Assembly: GCF_014287705.1 (NCBI RefSeq) | Contig: NZ_JACOOY010000013.1 | Location: 20,288-84,287, forward strand | Source: Dorea_D hominis | Lineage (GTDB): Bacteria; Bacillota; Clostridia; Lachnospirales; Lachnospiraceae | DNA: 64,000 nucleotides | Direction of reading: 5' to 3' | Shown here: positions 33,507 to 42,270 of the stretch, in pieces | How positions within the stretch are numbered: position 1 is the stretch's first letter | How the letters are laid out: each line of letters starts with the position of its first letter | The notes under the pieces: generated by a model | The model's input: the letters and a program-made list of their open reading frames with translations, nothing else | Told to the model about the DNA's origin: nothing | Database searches by the model: none | Program-made: the position numbers and the translations under genes

Positions 33507-34136
33507 TTAAATCGTATACAACACTATCCCGCCTTTTTCCTCATAGCCGGTGGCCCACATTTTCCGGAGCGACAGCCAAATTTCCTCGCCATATGTCGCA
33601 ATACGGATGAGCATATCTTCATCCTTCTCTTCATAACCGACAACCAGGAACCAGTGCCATGTGAACTCCTTAAATTCTTCGGTATTCTTATGTTTCAACA
33701 TCAGATACGGAACCGGAAGTCCTGCATCGATCTGGCTCTTGATCCGCCGGTATGCCTCTGCATATTCTACATCACCGGATATTTCCTGCATACGTATATT
33801 TAAAAATCCGGCTTCTTCTATATCCAGCTTCGCCTGCACAGCCGCTATATATTTGCTGAACCCATCCATATACCAGGATAATTTGCGGACACCGCCCACT
33901 CTTGGACGGATGTAAGGCTTCATCACCTGGCTGAACCGCTTGTAATCTTCTTTTGTCAGATTGTTGATATCGTAGGGATACAATGCACGCATTCCCATAT
34001 ATTTTGCAAAATAGATACAGCTGTCGCACGCCGTTGCCGCAGCGCAGCCACCCATATTCATAACTACATTACTGAACCAGTCCTGATTTCCGCCAAATGC
34101 CCCCTCAATAGCGAAATATTCCAGCTCTTTCTTCAT
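33507..34136 (-). CDS. Uncharacterised C39/papain-like protein
   Basis: 209 residues, cytoplasmic, no signal peptide. A Cys-rich helix MGGCAAATACDSC at about 28-40 has the look of a papain-fold nucleophile helix, and the later TWHWFLVVGYEEKDEDML segment (about 159-176) resembles the His strand, followed by IATYGEEIWLSL where an Asn or Asp would be expected. On this basis it may be a cysteine peptidase-like or amidase-like protein, but I do not recognise a named family. A regular ribosome site (AGGTGAACA) lies before the ATG. It is bounded by direct repeats upstream and a palindrome downstream. Confidence 0.5.
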   Translation of the reverse strand: MKKELEYFAIEGAFGGNQDWFSNVVMNMGGCAAATACDSCIYFAKYMGMRALYPYDINNLTKEDYKRFSQVMKPYIRPRVGGVRKLSWYMDGFSKYIAAVQAKLDIEEAGFLNIRMQEISGDVEYAEAYRRIKSQIDAGLPVPYLMLKHKNTEEFKEFTWHWFLVVGYEEKDEDMLIRIATYGEEIWLSLRKMWATGYEEKGGIVLYTI

Positions 34137-34195
34137 TGTCTGTTCACCTTCTTGTTTTTATTTTCCTGCACTCTCATTCTACTTATACTCTTACT

Positions 34196-34277
34196 CTGTC
34201 TAAAGCGTTGCCACAAAATCGCTCTTAACCATTTTTCTGTCCAAAGCGTTGCCACAAAATCGCTTTTAACCACTTTT
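34196..34277. repeat. Two tandem copies of a 41-bp repeat
   Basis: Copy 1 at 34196-34236 and copy 2 at 34237-34277 differ at only a few bases. Each contains AAAGCGTTGCCACAAAATCG with short AGCG/CGCT arms. They lie between the end of the ABC gene and the start of the C39-like gene. Confidence 0.85.
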
Positions 34278-34288
34278 CTCAAATACTT

Positions 34289-37200
34289 TTATTCCGTCCG
34301 GAGTGCTGTCACCGGATCACTCTTTGCTGCTTTTCTGGACGGGATCAGTCCGCCAAGAAGTGTCAGAATGACACTCAGCACGATCAGCACAAGCGCCGGC
34401 ACAGCCGGAAGGACTGCATTTATATTGGTATTATTTGTCAGTGTATGGATCAACATGTTTGCAGGAACAAGAATCAGAAGCGTCAGTCCAATTCCCATAA
34501 GCCCTGCACAGAGACCAATGATAAATGTCTCGGCATTAAACACCTGTGAAACATTTCCTTTGGATGCTCCGATCGCACGCAGGATTCCGATCTCTTTCTT
34601 ACGTTCCAGTACACTGATATAAGTAATAACACCGATCATGATCGAAGATACGATCAACGAAATTGCCACAAATGCGATCAGTACATAACTGATGATATTA
34701 ATAATATCTGTTACCGAATTCATCATTGTACCCACAATATCCGTATAGGTGATTACCTGTTCATCTTTTCCGGCTTTTTCCATCTTTTTATTATAATTAT
34801 CCAGAATATCGACAACCTTTGCTTTTGCGTCAAAATTTTTCGGATACAGGGAAATCGTACTCGGCTTCGCAAAATCAGCATAACCAAGTTTCTGCAGATT
34901 TCCTTCGTAAGTTGCCTTTTCCTGACCACTCATTGACATAAACAGTTCCATCAGATCATCCTGGCTCATATTCATATTAAATGCTTTGGCAAATGCTGAA
35001 GGATCGATCTTCATGGCATCCTGAAGCTGCGTACCGATATTTGACATTGCCTGTGTCATTGCTGTCTGCATACCTTTTGTCATCTGACTGGTGATCTGCT
35101 TCATCGCAGAAGTCATCTGTTTCTGCAATGTTTTCGACAATGCTTTGCTGTATGTTCCCATCGCCCCTTTCATATAAGTTCCCATAGATTTGGAAATCTG
35201 TTTTTCCAGTTTATCCATGTCGATTGCCTGCGTAAGTCCTGCTGCCAGGTATTTCTGACCATCCGGCGTGCTGATATAATCCAGAAAATACTGCCCCATC
35301 TTCGTCGGATCAGGCTTGTTATTTTTCTTCGCATACACCAGATATCCTGCTGACAACTGTGAAGACAGACTATCCATCTCTGCATCCGTAATCTGGATAT
35401 CCATATCCGCAAATACTTTGTCCGCCCACGTATTCATGATACTCACTGCACCGTCTGTTTTCAGATATGCCTGCAAATATTCACTGAATTTATCAGGATC
35501 CGTCAGGTTGTTTGCCTTCTCATACTGCTGGAAGCCTTTCATCACATCTGTGACAAGCTCCTGCATACGTTCGGTCGTAAGCGTTACTTTTCCCTGCTTT
35601 TTCAAAATAGCTTTCATATTCGTCTTAAGGATTGTCTGCGCACTGTCCGTCTTCAGATATGCCGCAAACGCACTGTCCAGACTCGAATAATCCGCTTCCG
35701 GATGTGTCTTCACATACTCGTTATAGCCAAGCATCAGACTTGCCGATAACTTCTCCATACCACCCGGTTTTACTGCGACCTGCAGATTCTTCACCATATC
35801 ATCCAGCTGCAGATCCGGCATATCTTCAAGGTTCATTGCAATTTTGTCTAAATCGATCATTTTCGACAGATCCATAGACTTTCCGGCACTTTCAAATAAT
35901 TTCTGCATATTTAGGGAATCCCCGAAAAATGCATTCTTCATACTGCCTGAAAATGCACTTGTATCCATACCGAAAGCATTTTTTAACGCATCCTGATCAA
36001 CCGCAAACATAGAATTCATATCCATGCCTTTTTTCTTATCAGGCTTTCCGAACTTTTCTCCGGTGAAAATGTCTTTTTTCTTATTTTTCAACTGTTCTCT
36101 TACGATCTTACTGTTCTTTGCTTCCTGTACCGTATGCTGTACAAGCGAAGCCGGATAGTTAATTCCCGGTGTCAGTGATGCAGCTTTTCCGCCCTTTTTC
36201 GGCTGTACAACACCGACAATCTTTATATCTTCCGCATTTTTCATCAGTTTCTTCAGATAACTCTGATTACCGGACTTATCCTTCCAGACCTTATATTTGC
36301 TGTCATACTGATAATAATCCGAAGCGTTTACCAGCTTGAACTTCGCATTCATAATATCACGGTAAGTATATTTTCCAATATCTCCCGGCATCTTTATATT
36401 CTTCTCGTCGATAAAGTTCTGAACCATATCATCCAGCTCTTTGATATTACGAAGTCCCAGTGTATACAGAAGAAAATCACTCATACTTCCATCCGGTGTC
36501 AGCACAAGAACGCACTCGTTATAATCCTGCGGCCAGCGTCCTGCCTTAATGTTATACTGCCCCTTATACAAATCCGGGTTATCCGGCATCCGGTAAAATA
36601 CATTGGTGCTCATCATACTGGACATCATACTGTTCGTTCCAACGGAGGAGCCAAGTCCCATTGCCGCAAATGACTGATCCGGATTCACTTTACGGATCTT
36701 CTTGCCAGTATCTCTGTAGATCTGTGGTGTTATATTATAGGAATATTCGATAGATTTCGTATATTTTCGAACATCCGACTGATCACTGTCCAGATACTTC
36801 TTCAAAGACTTGAGGTCATTGGAATTCATCTTGCTGAACATTTCCGTCACATTTTTGAAAATTTTCACCTGCTGATCTGCTTTGTTTTTTGTATTCGTTG
36901 TACTTTTTTTATCTTTTGCGCTGTCTGAATCACTGTCATTACCACCCATTCCGACGATCATTGAAGAAATGTCAAATCCGGTGCTCTGGATCTGCAGCGG
37001 ATATTCAGAAAGCGTATCTTCTTCCACCGACTGGATATAATCATTCACTCCGGTCGAAAGTGCCAAAATGAGTGCAATTCCGATGATTCCGATGGAACCT
37101 GCAAATGCAGTCAGAAGTGTTCGCGCCTTCTTCGTCTTCAGGTTATTAAAGCTAAGTGCAAGCGCCGTTAAAAATGACATAGAAGATTTGCCCATGTTCT

Positions 37201-37912
37201 GATGAACCGGAACTTTCTCTTCATCCTGCTTCGGAATATATGGATCGGAATCCGAGCGGATCTTTCCATCTTTTAACTTCACAATCCTCGTTGCGTACTC
37301 CTGCGCAAGCTCCGGATTGTGCGTAACCATTACAACCAGGCGGTCTTTTGCCACTTCACGCAGAAGATCCATAACCTGTACGCTTGTCTCGCTGTCCAGC
37401 GCACCGGTCGGCTCATCTGCCAATAAAATATCCGGATCATTGACAAGCGCTCTCGCGATCGCGACACGCTGCATCTGTCCCCCGGACATCTGGTTCGGCT
37501 TCTTATGTAACTGTTCTCCGAGTCCTACCTGCTCCAGTGCTTCTATCGCACGTTTTCTCCGTTCTTCCTTGCCGATTCCTGAAATCGTCAGTGCAAGTTC
37601 CACATTTGACAGTACCGTCTGATGTGGAATCAGATTATAACTTTGAAACACAAATCCAATCGTATGGTTCCGATATGAATCCCAGTCTCTGTCCTTGTAT
37701 TTTTTCGTCGATATTCCATTAATCACCAGATCACCGCTGTCGTAGCGGTCCAGCCCGCCGATAATGTTCAGAAGCGTTGTCTTACCAGAACCGCTCGGTC
37801 CAAGAATTGCAACAAATTCATTATCCCTGAGATTCAGACTCACATCATCCAGTGCTTTCTGGACGAGATTCGCTGTCCGGTATTCCTTGCATATATGTTG
37901 GATTTGTAACAT
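34289..37912 (-). CDS. Fused ABC transporter (ATPase plus FtsX-type permease) with very large extracytoplasmic domain
   Basis: 1207 residues. Residues 1-225 are a MacB/LolD-type ATPase: Walker A GPSGSGKTT near 38-46, signature MSGGQMQRVAIARAL near 143, Walker B LLADEPTGALDS near 164. A helix at about 253-273 starts the permease. Residues about 275-1050 are one long, Met/Lys/Asp-rich, mostly helical region expected outside the membrane. Three C-terminal helices (about 1075-1110, 1130-1160, 1165-1190) carry the FtsX-type ERKKEIGILRAIGAS loop. It resembles the large Firmicutes ABC fusions thought to use mechanotransmission in wall or antimicrobial-peptide processes. AAGGAG precedes the ATG. No two-component genes are adjacent. 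Confidence 0.85.
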   Translation of the reverse strand: MLQIQHICKEYRTANLVQKALDDVSLNLRDNEFVAILGPSGSGKTTLLNIIGGLDRYDSGDLVINGISTKKYKDRDWDSYRNHTIGFVFQSYNLIPHQTVLSNVELALTISGIGKEERRKRAIEALEQVGLGEQLHKKPNQMSGGQMQRVAIARALVNDPDILLADEPTGALDSETSVQVMDLLREVAKDRLVVMVTHNPELAQEYATRIVKLKDGKIRSDSDPYIPKQDEEKVPVHQNMGKSSMSFLTALALSFNNLKTKKARTLLTAFAGSIGIIGIALILALSTGVNDYIQSVEEDTLSEYPLQIQSTGFDISSMIVGMGGNDSDSDSAKDKKSTTNTKNKADQQVKIFKNVTEMFSKMNSNDLKSLKKYLDSDQSDVRKYTKSIEYSYNITPQIYRDTGKKIRKVNPDQSFAAMGLGSSVGTNSMMSSMMSTNVFYRMPDNPDLYKGQYNIKAGRWPQDYNECVLVLTPDGSMSDFLLYTLGLRNIKELDDMVQNFIDEKNIKMPGDIGKYTYRDIMNAKFKLVNASDYYQYDSKYKVWKDKSGNQSYLKKLMKNAEDIKIVGVVQPKKGGKAASLTPGINYPASLVQHTVQEAKNSKIVREQLKNKKKDIFTGEKFGKPDKKKGMDMNSMFAVDQDALKNAFGMDTSAFSGSMKNAFFGDSLNMQKLFESAGKSMDLSKMIDLDKIAMNLEDMPDLQLDDMVKNLQVAVKPGGMEKLSASLMLGYNEYVKTHPEADYSSLDSAFAAYLKTDSAQTILKTNMKAILKKQGKVTLTTERMQELVTDVMKGFQQYEKANNLTDPDKFSEYLQAYLKTDGAVSIMNTWADKVFADMDIQITDAEMDSLSSQLSAGYLVYAKKNNKPDPTKMGQYFLDYISTPDGQKYLAAGLTQAIDMDKLEKQISKSMGTYMKGAMGTYSKALSKTLQKQMTSAMKQITSQMTKGMQTAMTQAMSNIGTQLQDAMKIDPSAFAKAFNMNMSQDDLMELFMSMSGQEKATYEGNLQKLGYADFAKPSTISLYPKNFDAKAKVVDILDNYNKKMEKAGKDEQVITYTDIVGTMMNSVTDIINIISYVLIAFVAISLIVSSIMIGVITYISVLERKKEIGILRAIGASKGNVSQVFNAETFIIGLCAGLMGIGLTLLILVPANMLIHTLTNNTNINAVLPAVPALVLIVLSVILTLLGGLIPSRKAAKSDPVTALRTE

Positions 37913-37946
37913 GTAGTATTCTCCTTCGTTTCAGCCTTATCTTTTT

Positions 37947-37952
37947 ATTATA
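37947..37952 (-). promoter_or_regulatory. Candidate -10 element of the fused ABC gene
   Basis: TATAAT on the minus strand 35 nt before the ATG. No convincing -35 is seen at 16-18 nt. Confidence 0.4.
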
Positions 37953-38029
37953 GCGAAAAATTCTATAAAAAGCTCCTTTTTATAGAAAATTAAGAAATTA
38001 TTAAAGCATCGCATTTTCCTCGTCACCAT

Positions 38030-38065
38030 AAAAAAATCTGCTGCCTATTCCGGCAACAGATTTTT
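38030..38065 (-). terminator. Terminator overlapping the end of the P-type ATPase gene
   Basis: Arms AATCTGTTGCC and GGCAGCAGATT, followed by TTTTTATG on the minus strand. The first arm is the last codons of the ATPase gene, and its stop codon lies in the loop. Confidence 0.85.
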
Positions 38066-40126
38066 CATACTCTTTAAACTGATATATAAAGTTGAAGAAT
38101 TATGTAAAAGTGCGGATGTTGTCGGCGGTATCACGCCCATCACGCCTAACAGGATCAGTCCTGTATTAATTCCGACAATACTTCTGTAATTGCCATGGAT
38201 CCGGCTCATTAACCGGTCACTTAATTCTTTCAGTGTCACGATCTCATGTAAGCTGTCTGCTCCGACCGTCACGTCTGCGATCTCTCTTGCAATCTCAGCA
38301 CCGTCACTGATCGCAATGCCAACATCTGCCGCTGACAGTGCCGGCGAATCATTGATTCCATCGCCAATCATGATGACTTTTCTTCCGGCTTTCTTCTCAG
38401 CTTCGATAAAGTTCGCCTTATCTTCCGGCAGTACTTCTGAGAAATACCGGTCAACACCAACTCTTGCAGCAATCGCTTTCGCTGTCCGGTCACTGTCTCC
38501 TGTCATCATAACAACCTTGGATAGTCCGACTTCTTTCAGTCTTGCAACCACTTCTCTCGCTTCCTCACGGATCGGATCTTCGATACAGATAACGGCCGCA
38601 AGCTCCTGCTCGATCGCCATATACAAATGAGAATATTCATCCGGCAGTGTATCGAACTTCTCCTGCATCCCTTCCGGAATTTTGCAGTTCTCATCCTCAA
38701 ATACGAAATGGTAACTTCCGATCACAACCTTCTTTTCCTCAATCTTAGAAGAGATTCCATGTGCAACAATATATTCTACTTTTGAATGTAATTCTTCGTG
38801 TACAAGATTCTGCTCTTTTGCAGCTTTCACAACTGCTTTTGCCATAGAATGTGGGAAATGTTCTTCCAGACATGCGGCAATACGCAGTAATTCTTTTGGC
38901 TCTCTGCCATCAAAAGAAACAACCTCAGCAACTGTCGGCTGTGCTTTTGTCAACGTTCCTGTCTTGTCAAATACGATCGTCTCAGCTTCTGCCATGGCTT
39001 CCAGATATTTTCCACCCTTGACCGTAATGCTGTGTTCACTCGCTTCACGGATTGCAGACAATACGGAAATCGGCATTGCAAGTTTCAATGCACATGAGAA
39101 GTCAACCATCAGAACAGCCAATGCTTTCGTCACATTTCTTGTGAGGAAATAGGTCGCAAATGTTCCCGCAAATGTATACGGCACAAGACGATCTGCAAGA
39201 TGCTCTGCCTTGCTCTCCAGAGAAGATTTAAGTTTCTCAGATTCTTCGATCATTGTCACAATCTTCTCAAACTTGCTGGAACCATTCGTCTCTTTGACAC
39301 GGACAGTCAGTTCGCCTTCTTCTACCACTGTACCGGCATAAACATAACGATCTTCACATTTTCTCACCGGAACAGATTCACCTGTCAGGGATGCCTGATT
39401 GACCATCGCCTCTCCGGCTGTCACAACACCATCAAACGGAATTACATTGCCGACATGCACACGAACTTCGTCCATCGGCTGGATCTTCGTTGCATTGACA
39501 AGAACTTCTTTTCCATCTGTTACCAGCCATACTTTACTGATATTCAGTGACATGCTTCTTGCCAGATCATCTACCGACTTCTTATGCGTCCACTCTTCCA
39601 GTACTTCACCAATACCGAGCAGGAACATGACAGAACTTGCTGTATTTATATCTCCACGTAACATGGAAATTGCAATTGCTGTTCCATCGAGAACCGGCAC
39701 TTCAATTTTACCTTTTGCAAATGTACGAACACCCTGCCAGATATATTTTACTGATTTCACAGTTGCAATCGCTGTACGGATTGGCAGCGGCATGAATAAT
39801 TTATTGCCGAAATGCAGGACAACTTTGTTGACCAGCTTATCCCAGTACTCCTGATTTAACTCTCTGCCTGATTTTTCCAGATAGCTCTCAGGAACCGTCA
39901 CTCTGTCATATCCAAATGCACGCAGGTCATCGATCACTTGTGCTCTCGCACTTTCTTCATATTGAATCACCACGCCCTGTGTTCGCACCTGAATCTTCAC
40001 TGCATGGATATACTCTCTGCCTTCCAGATAATATTGCAGCATGTCTGCCTGTGAAAATGACATTCTCGTCTGGCACATCTGCACACGGATTCTGCCTTTA
40101 ATATCATGCTTGATTAAAAACTTCAT
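38045..40126 (-). CDS. Heavy-metal P1B-type ATPase with atypical SCA metal motif
   Basis: 693 residues. P-type features in order: TGES near 247, the phosphorylation site FDKTGTLTK near 387, the HP motif EEHFPHSMAKAV near 420, and GDGINDSPAL near 595. In the helix where copper and zinc pumps have CPC, this one reads FSCALKLAMP, a Ser-Cys-Ala form. There is no N-terminal CxxC heavy-metal domain; residues 1-75 are a diverged HMA-like fold (IKHDIKGRIRVQM). It exports or imports a transition metal across the cell membrane, with metal identity open. It begins 4 nt after the DUF6110-like gene, so they are coupled. Confidence 0.85.
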   Translation of the reverse strand: MKFLIKHDIKGRIRVQMCQTRMSFSQADMLQYYLEGREYIHAVKIQVRTQGVVIQYEESARAQVIDDLRAFGYDRVTVPESYLEKSGRELNQEYWDKLVNKVVLHFGNKLFMPLPIRTAIATVKSVKYIWQGVRTFAKGKIEVPVLDGTAIAISMLRGDINTASSVMFLLGIGEVLEEWTHKKSVDDLARSMSLNISKVWLVTDGKEVLVNATKIQPMDEVRVHVGNVIPFDGVVTAGEAMVNQASLTGESVPVRKCEDRYVYAGTVVEEGELTVRVKETNGSSKFEKIVTMIEESEKLKSSLESKAEHLADRLVPYTFAGTFATYFLTRNVTKALAVLMVDFSCALKLAMPISVLSAIREASEHSITVKGGKYLEAMAEAETIVFDKTGTLTKAQPTVAEVVSFDGREPKELLRIAACLEEHFPHSMAKAVVKAAKEQNLVHEELHSKVEYIVAHGISSKIEEKKVVIGSYHFVFEDENCKIPEGMQEKFDTLPDEYSHLYMAIEQELAAVICIEDPIREEAREVVARLKEVGLSKVVMMTGDSDRTAKAIAARVGVDRYFSEVLPEDKANFIEAEKKAGRKVIMIGDGINDSPALSAADVGIAISDGAEIAREIADVTVGADSLHEIVTLKELSDRLMSRIHGNYRSIVGINTGLILLGVMGVIPPTTSALLHNSSTLYISLKSMKNLLPE

Positions 40127-40130
40127 GATC

Positions 40131-40460
40131 TTACGCTTCTTCCTCTTTAACTTCTTCTGTCTCTTCTGCTGTTTCTTCAGCTACCTCTTCTGCATCTGCT
40201 ACAGCTTCTGCCTTTGCGGCTCTGTCTTCGTTTACCTGCTGAGCCTCAGCGTAAATATCCTCTGCGTTCTCCTGTACTTTTGCTGCTGTCTTCATTACAC
40301 ATTCTTTTGCACGAAGCACTGCTGCTGTACATCCTGTGTATACTTTTTTTGCATCATCACTTGCAAGTACTTTAATTCCTGCTGTGCCAAACAAAACACC
40401 TGCTGCAAAAAGTCCACTTTTCTTCATATTAGATTTTGATAAAAATTTTAAACAATCCAT
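40131..40460 (-). CDS. Small DUF6110-like protein paired with the P-type ATPase
   Basis: 109 residues from the ATG at 40460 (AGGAGG 10 nt upstream; the longer frame to 40550 has no site). A short hydrophobic segment (about 14-30, KKSGLFAAGVLFGTAGIKVL) is followed by DDAKKVYTGCTAAVLRAKECV with two Cys and a long Glu/Ala-rich helical tail. I recognise the opening as that of small DUF6110 proteins that accompany metal P-type ATPases in Lachnospiraceae. It may be a membrane-linked metal donor or regulator of the pump; no function is established. Confidence 0.6.
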   Translation of the reverse strand: MDCLKFLSKSNMKKSGLFAAGVLFGTAGIKVLASDDAKKVYTGCTAAVLRAKECVMKTAAKVQENAEDIYAEAQQVNEDRAAKAEAVADAEEVAEETAEETEEVKEEEA

Positions 40461-40585
40461 CTTGTATCTTCCTCCTTGTTTTCTCTTATTTTTTTCTCCC
40501 CATTTCTTTGGGTTCACACAAGTATAATCCCTCATTTTCATAAAATCCACAGAAAAGTTCTTTATTGATATTTTTTCTCCATAAT

Positions 40586-40622
40586 AAGTTAGGACGGGCT
40601 TTCATTAAAAAGCTCCGTCCTG
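40586..40622 (-). terminator. Terminator after the flavodoxin gene
   Basis: Arms AGGACGG and CCGTCCT with inner AGCTTT/AAAGC pairing, then AACTTATTAT on the minus strand, 11 nt beyond the flavodoxin stop. Confidence 0.75.
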
Positions 40623-40632
40623 CTTGTATTAT

Positions 40633-41055
40633 TTATGCCAATGCTGCTCCGAGGTCTTCGCAAGATTTTACTTCCGCGTCTCCAGGCCCCTCATTGCTCA
40701 TTACGCTATCACACGCAAGCTCTGCTCCTGCAGCTTTGCAGTCTTCTTCCCAGTTGCGCATCCATTCGCCATCTCCCCAGCCATATGAACCGAAAAGTGC
40801 GATTTTCTTTCCGTCAAGTGCGCCCTTGCAAGCTTCGAACATAGGCTCAAATTCGCTTTCTTCCAACACTTCTGCTCCCATTGCAGGGCATCCAAATGCG
40901 ATTGCATCATATTCCGCTACCTTTGCTGCTGAGAAATCACTGCATCCTAAAAGCTCTGCCTCTGCTCCTGCTTTCTTTGCTCCATCTGCAACTGCATTTG
41001 CCATTGCCTCTGTATTGCCTGTTCCACTCCAATATACGACTGCTACTTTGCTCAT
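40633..41055 (-). CDS. Short-chain flavodoxin
   Basis: 140 residues from the ATG at 41055, which has AGGAG at 7 nt; the ATG two codons earlier is too close to that site. The FMN phosphate loop is YWSGTGNTEAMA near 7-18, the first FMN-flanking loop is CPAMGAEVLEE near 57-66 and the second is GSYGWGDGEWM near 89-99. It carries one electron at low potential and replaces ferredoxin when iron is scarce. The promoter arrangement just upstream supports such control. Monocistronic, with its own terminator. Confidence 0.95.
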   Translation of the reverse strand: MSKVAVVYWSGTGNTEAMANAVADGAKKAGAEAELLGCSDFSAAKVAEYDAIAFGCPAMGAEVLEESEFEPMFEACKGALDGKKIALFGSYGWGDGEWMRNWEEDCKAAGAELACDSVMSNEGPGDAEVKSCEDLGAALA

Positions 41056-41117
41056 ATCCATTCTCCTTATCTTTTCTTATGTTTCACCTAACTTATTTGC
41101 TTTTTTTCAATCTTTAG

Positions 41118-41131
41118 TTAGTTCTCACTAA
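41118..41131. promoter_or_regulatory. Second inverted repeat in the flavodoxin leader
   Basis: TTAGT and ACTAA arms with a 4-nt spacer, the same geometry as the repeat over the -10 element; the two centres are 27 bp apart. Confidence 0.5.
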
Positions 41132-41143
41132 TCGTTTCTATTG

Positions 41144-41159
41144 GTTAGTATAGACTAAC
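41144..41159. promoter_or_regulatory. Operator-like palindrome over the flavodoxin -10
   Basis: GTTAGT-N4-ACTAAC, fully covering the TATACT -10 (41147-41152, minus strand). A protein bound here would block the promoter. The regulator is not identified; an iron-responsive repressor is an inference from flavodoxin biology. Confidence 0.65.
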
Positions 41160-41175
41160 TTCGTAAGGAAGTCAA
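41147..41175 (-). promoter_or_regulatory. Promoter of the flavodoxin gene
   Basis: TTGACT (41170-41175), 17-nt spacer, TATACT (41147-41152) on the minus strand. Confidence 0.8.
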
Positions 41176-41310
41176 TTCCTTTCCCCGTTTGTTCCAGATG
41201 TATTTTTATCAATAAAACGTTGGATTATTGCGCATCCTGCCGGAGGCTTTTTACATAATGAGGAAATGTTCTTTCTTAATTATTCCGTACTTCGTGCACC
41301 CACAATATCT

Positions 41311-42135
41311 CTACAAATCACTCTGTGAGGTGAATTTTCCACCGATATCAAATCCATGATCCATCGGTCCGCTGCCGGCTCCCAGATCCAGCATTGCCGC
41401 AAGTGCTCCGGAAATATATTCTTTTGCACGCTCCACAGCTTCTTCAAGTCCATATCCTTTTGCCAGATTCGATGCAATCGCACTGGATAATGTACATCCT
41501 GTTCCGTGCGTGTTCGGATTATCAATTCTACGCCCATAAAACCAACGGCTCTTTCCTTCTGCATACAACAGATCATTGGCATCATTTAACTGATGACCGC
41601 CTTTTAACAACACAGCGCAGTGATATTCTTCGCTGATTGCCTGCGCTGCGCGCTCCATGTCTTCTGCTGAATGAATAGATGCACCAAACAGGACTTCTGC
41701 TTCAGGAATATTCGGTGTCAGCACACTTGCCAGCGGAAATAGTTCCGTCTTCAGTATCTGGATTGCTTCTTCGCTGATCAGTCTGGAACCGCTTGTGGAC
41801 ACCATCACCGGATCAACGACAATCCGTTCTGCTTTGTATTCTTTAAGTTTGAAAGCGATCATTTTTACAAGTTCAGCGGAAGCGACCATACCAATTTTAA
41901 CCGCATCCGGGTAAATATCTGTAAATACCGCATCCAACTGCTGTCCTAAAAATTCCGGTGTCACTTCAAAAATTCCGGATACTCCTGTCGTATTCTGTGC
42001 TGTCAGCGCCGTGATCGCGCTCATGGCATAAACGCCATTTGCCTGCATCGTCTTGATATCTGCCTGAATCCCCGCGCCGCCGCTGGAATCACTTCCCGCA
42101 ATTGTGAGGGTTGTTTTTCTTTTCTTCGTATTCAT
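41311..42135 (-). CDS. thiD: Hydroxymethylpyrimidine (phosphate) kinase
   Basis: 274 residues. Ribokinase-like ThiD pattern: TIAGSDSSGGAGIQADIK at 11-28, the DPVMVSTSG segment near 105, ALLKGGHQ near 174, and the anion-hole NTHGTGCTLSSAIA near 207 with the catalytic Asp/Cys region. It phosphorylates HMP and HMP-phosphate to the pyrophosphate used by ThiE. It is the last gene of the TPP-controlled operon, 120 nt after the HAD phosphatase. Confidence 0.96.
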   Translation of the reverse strand: MNTKKRKTTLTIAGSDSSGGAGIQADIKTMQANGVYAMSAITALTAQNTTGVSGIFEVTPEFLGQQLDAVFTDIYPDAVKIGMVASAELVKMIAFKLKEYKAERIVVDPVMVSTSGSRLISEEAIQILKTELFPLASVLTPNIPEAEVLFGASIHSAEDMERAAQAISEEYHCAVLLKGGHQLNDANDLLYAEGKSRWFYGRRIDNPNTHGTGCTLSSAIASNLAKGYGLEEAVERAKEYISGALAAMLDLGAGSGPMDHGFDIGGKFTSQSDL

Positions 42136-42200
42136 CTATTTATCCTTTTCCAATCTATTCTAATTATTTTTCTTATCCATCGCATTTATCCTGAACCTCT

Positions 42201-42270
42201 TCCCACAGACAGGAGCGCAGTTAAAATTGCAGCTCTCCCACAGACAGGAGCGCAGTTAGAATTGCAGTTT
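42201..42270. repeat. Tandem 35-bp duplication at the 3' end of the HAD gene
   Basis: Copies at 42201-42235 and 42236-42270 differ at a few positions and contain CCCACAGACAGGAGCGCAG. The second copy includes the last five codons and stop of the HAD gene, so the gene end, including its stop, has been duplicated. Confidence 0.85.
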
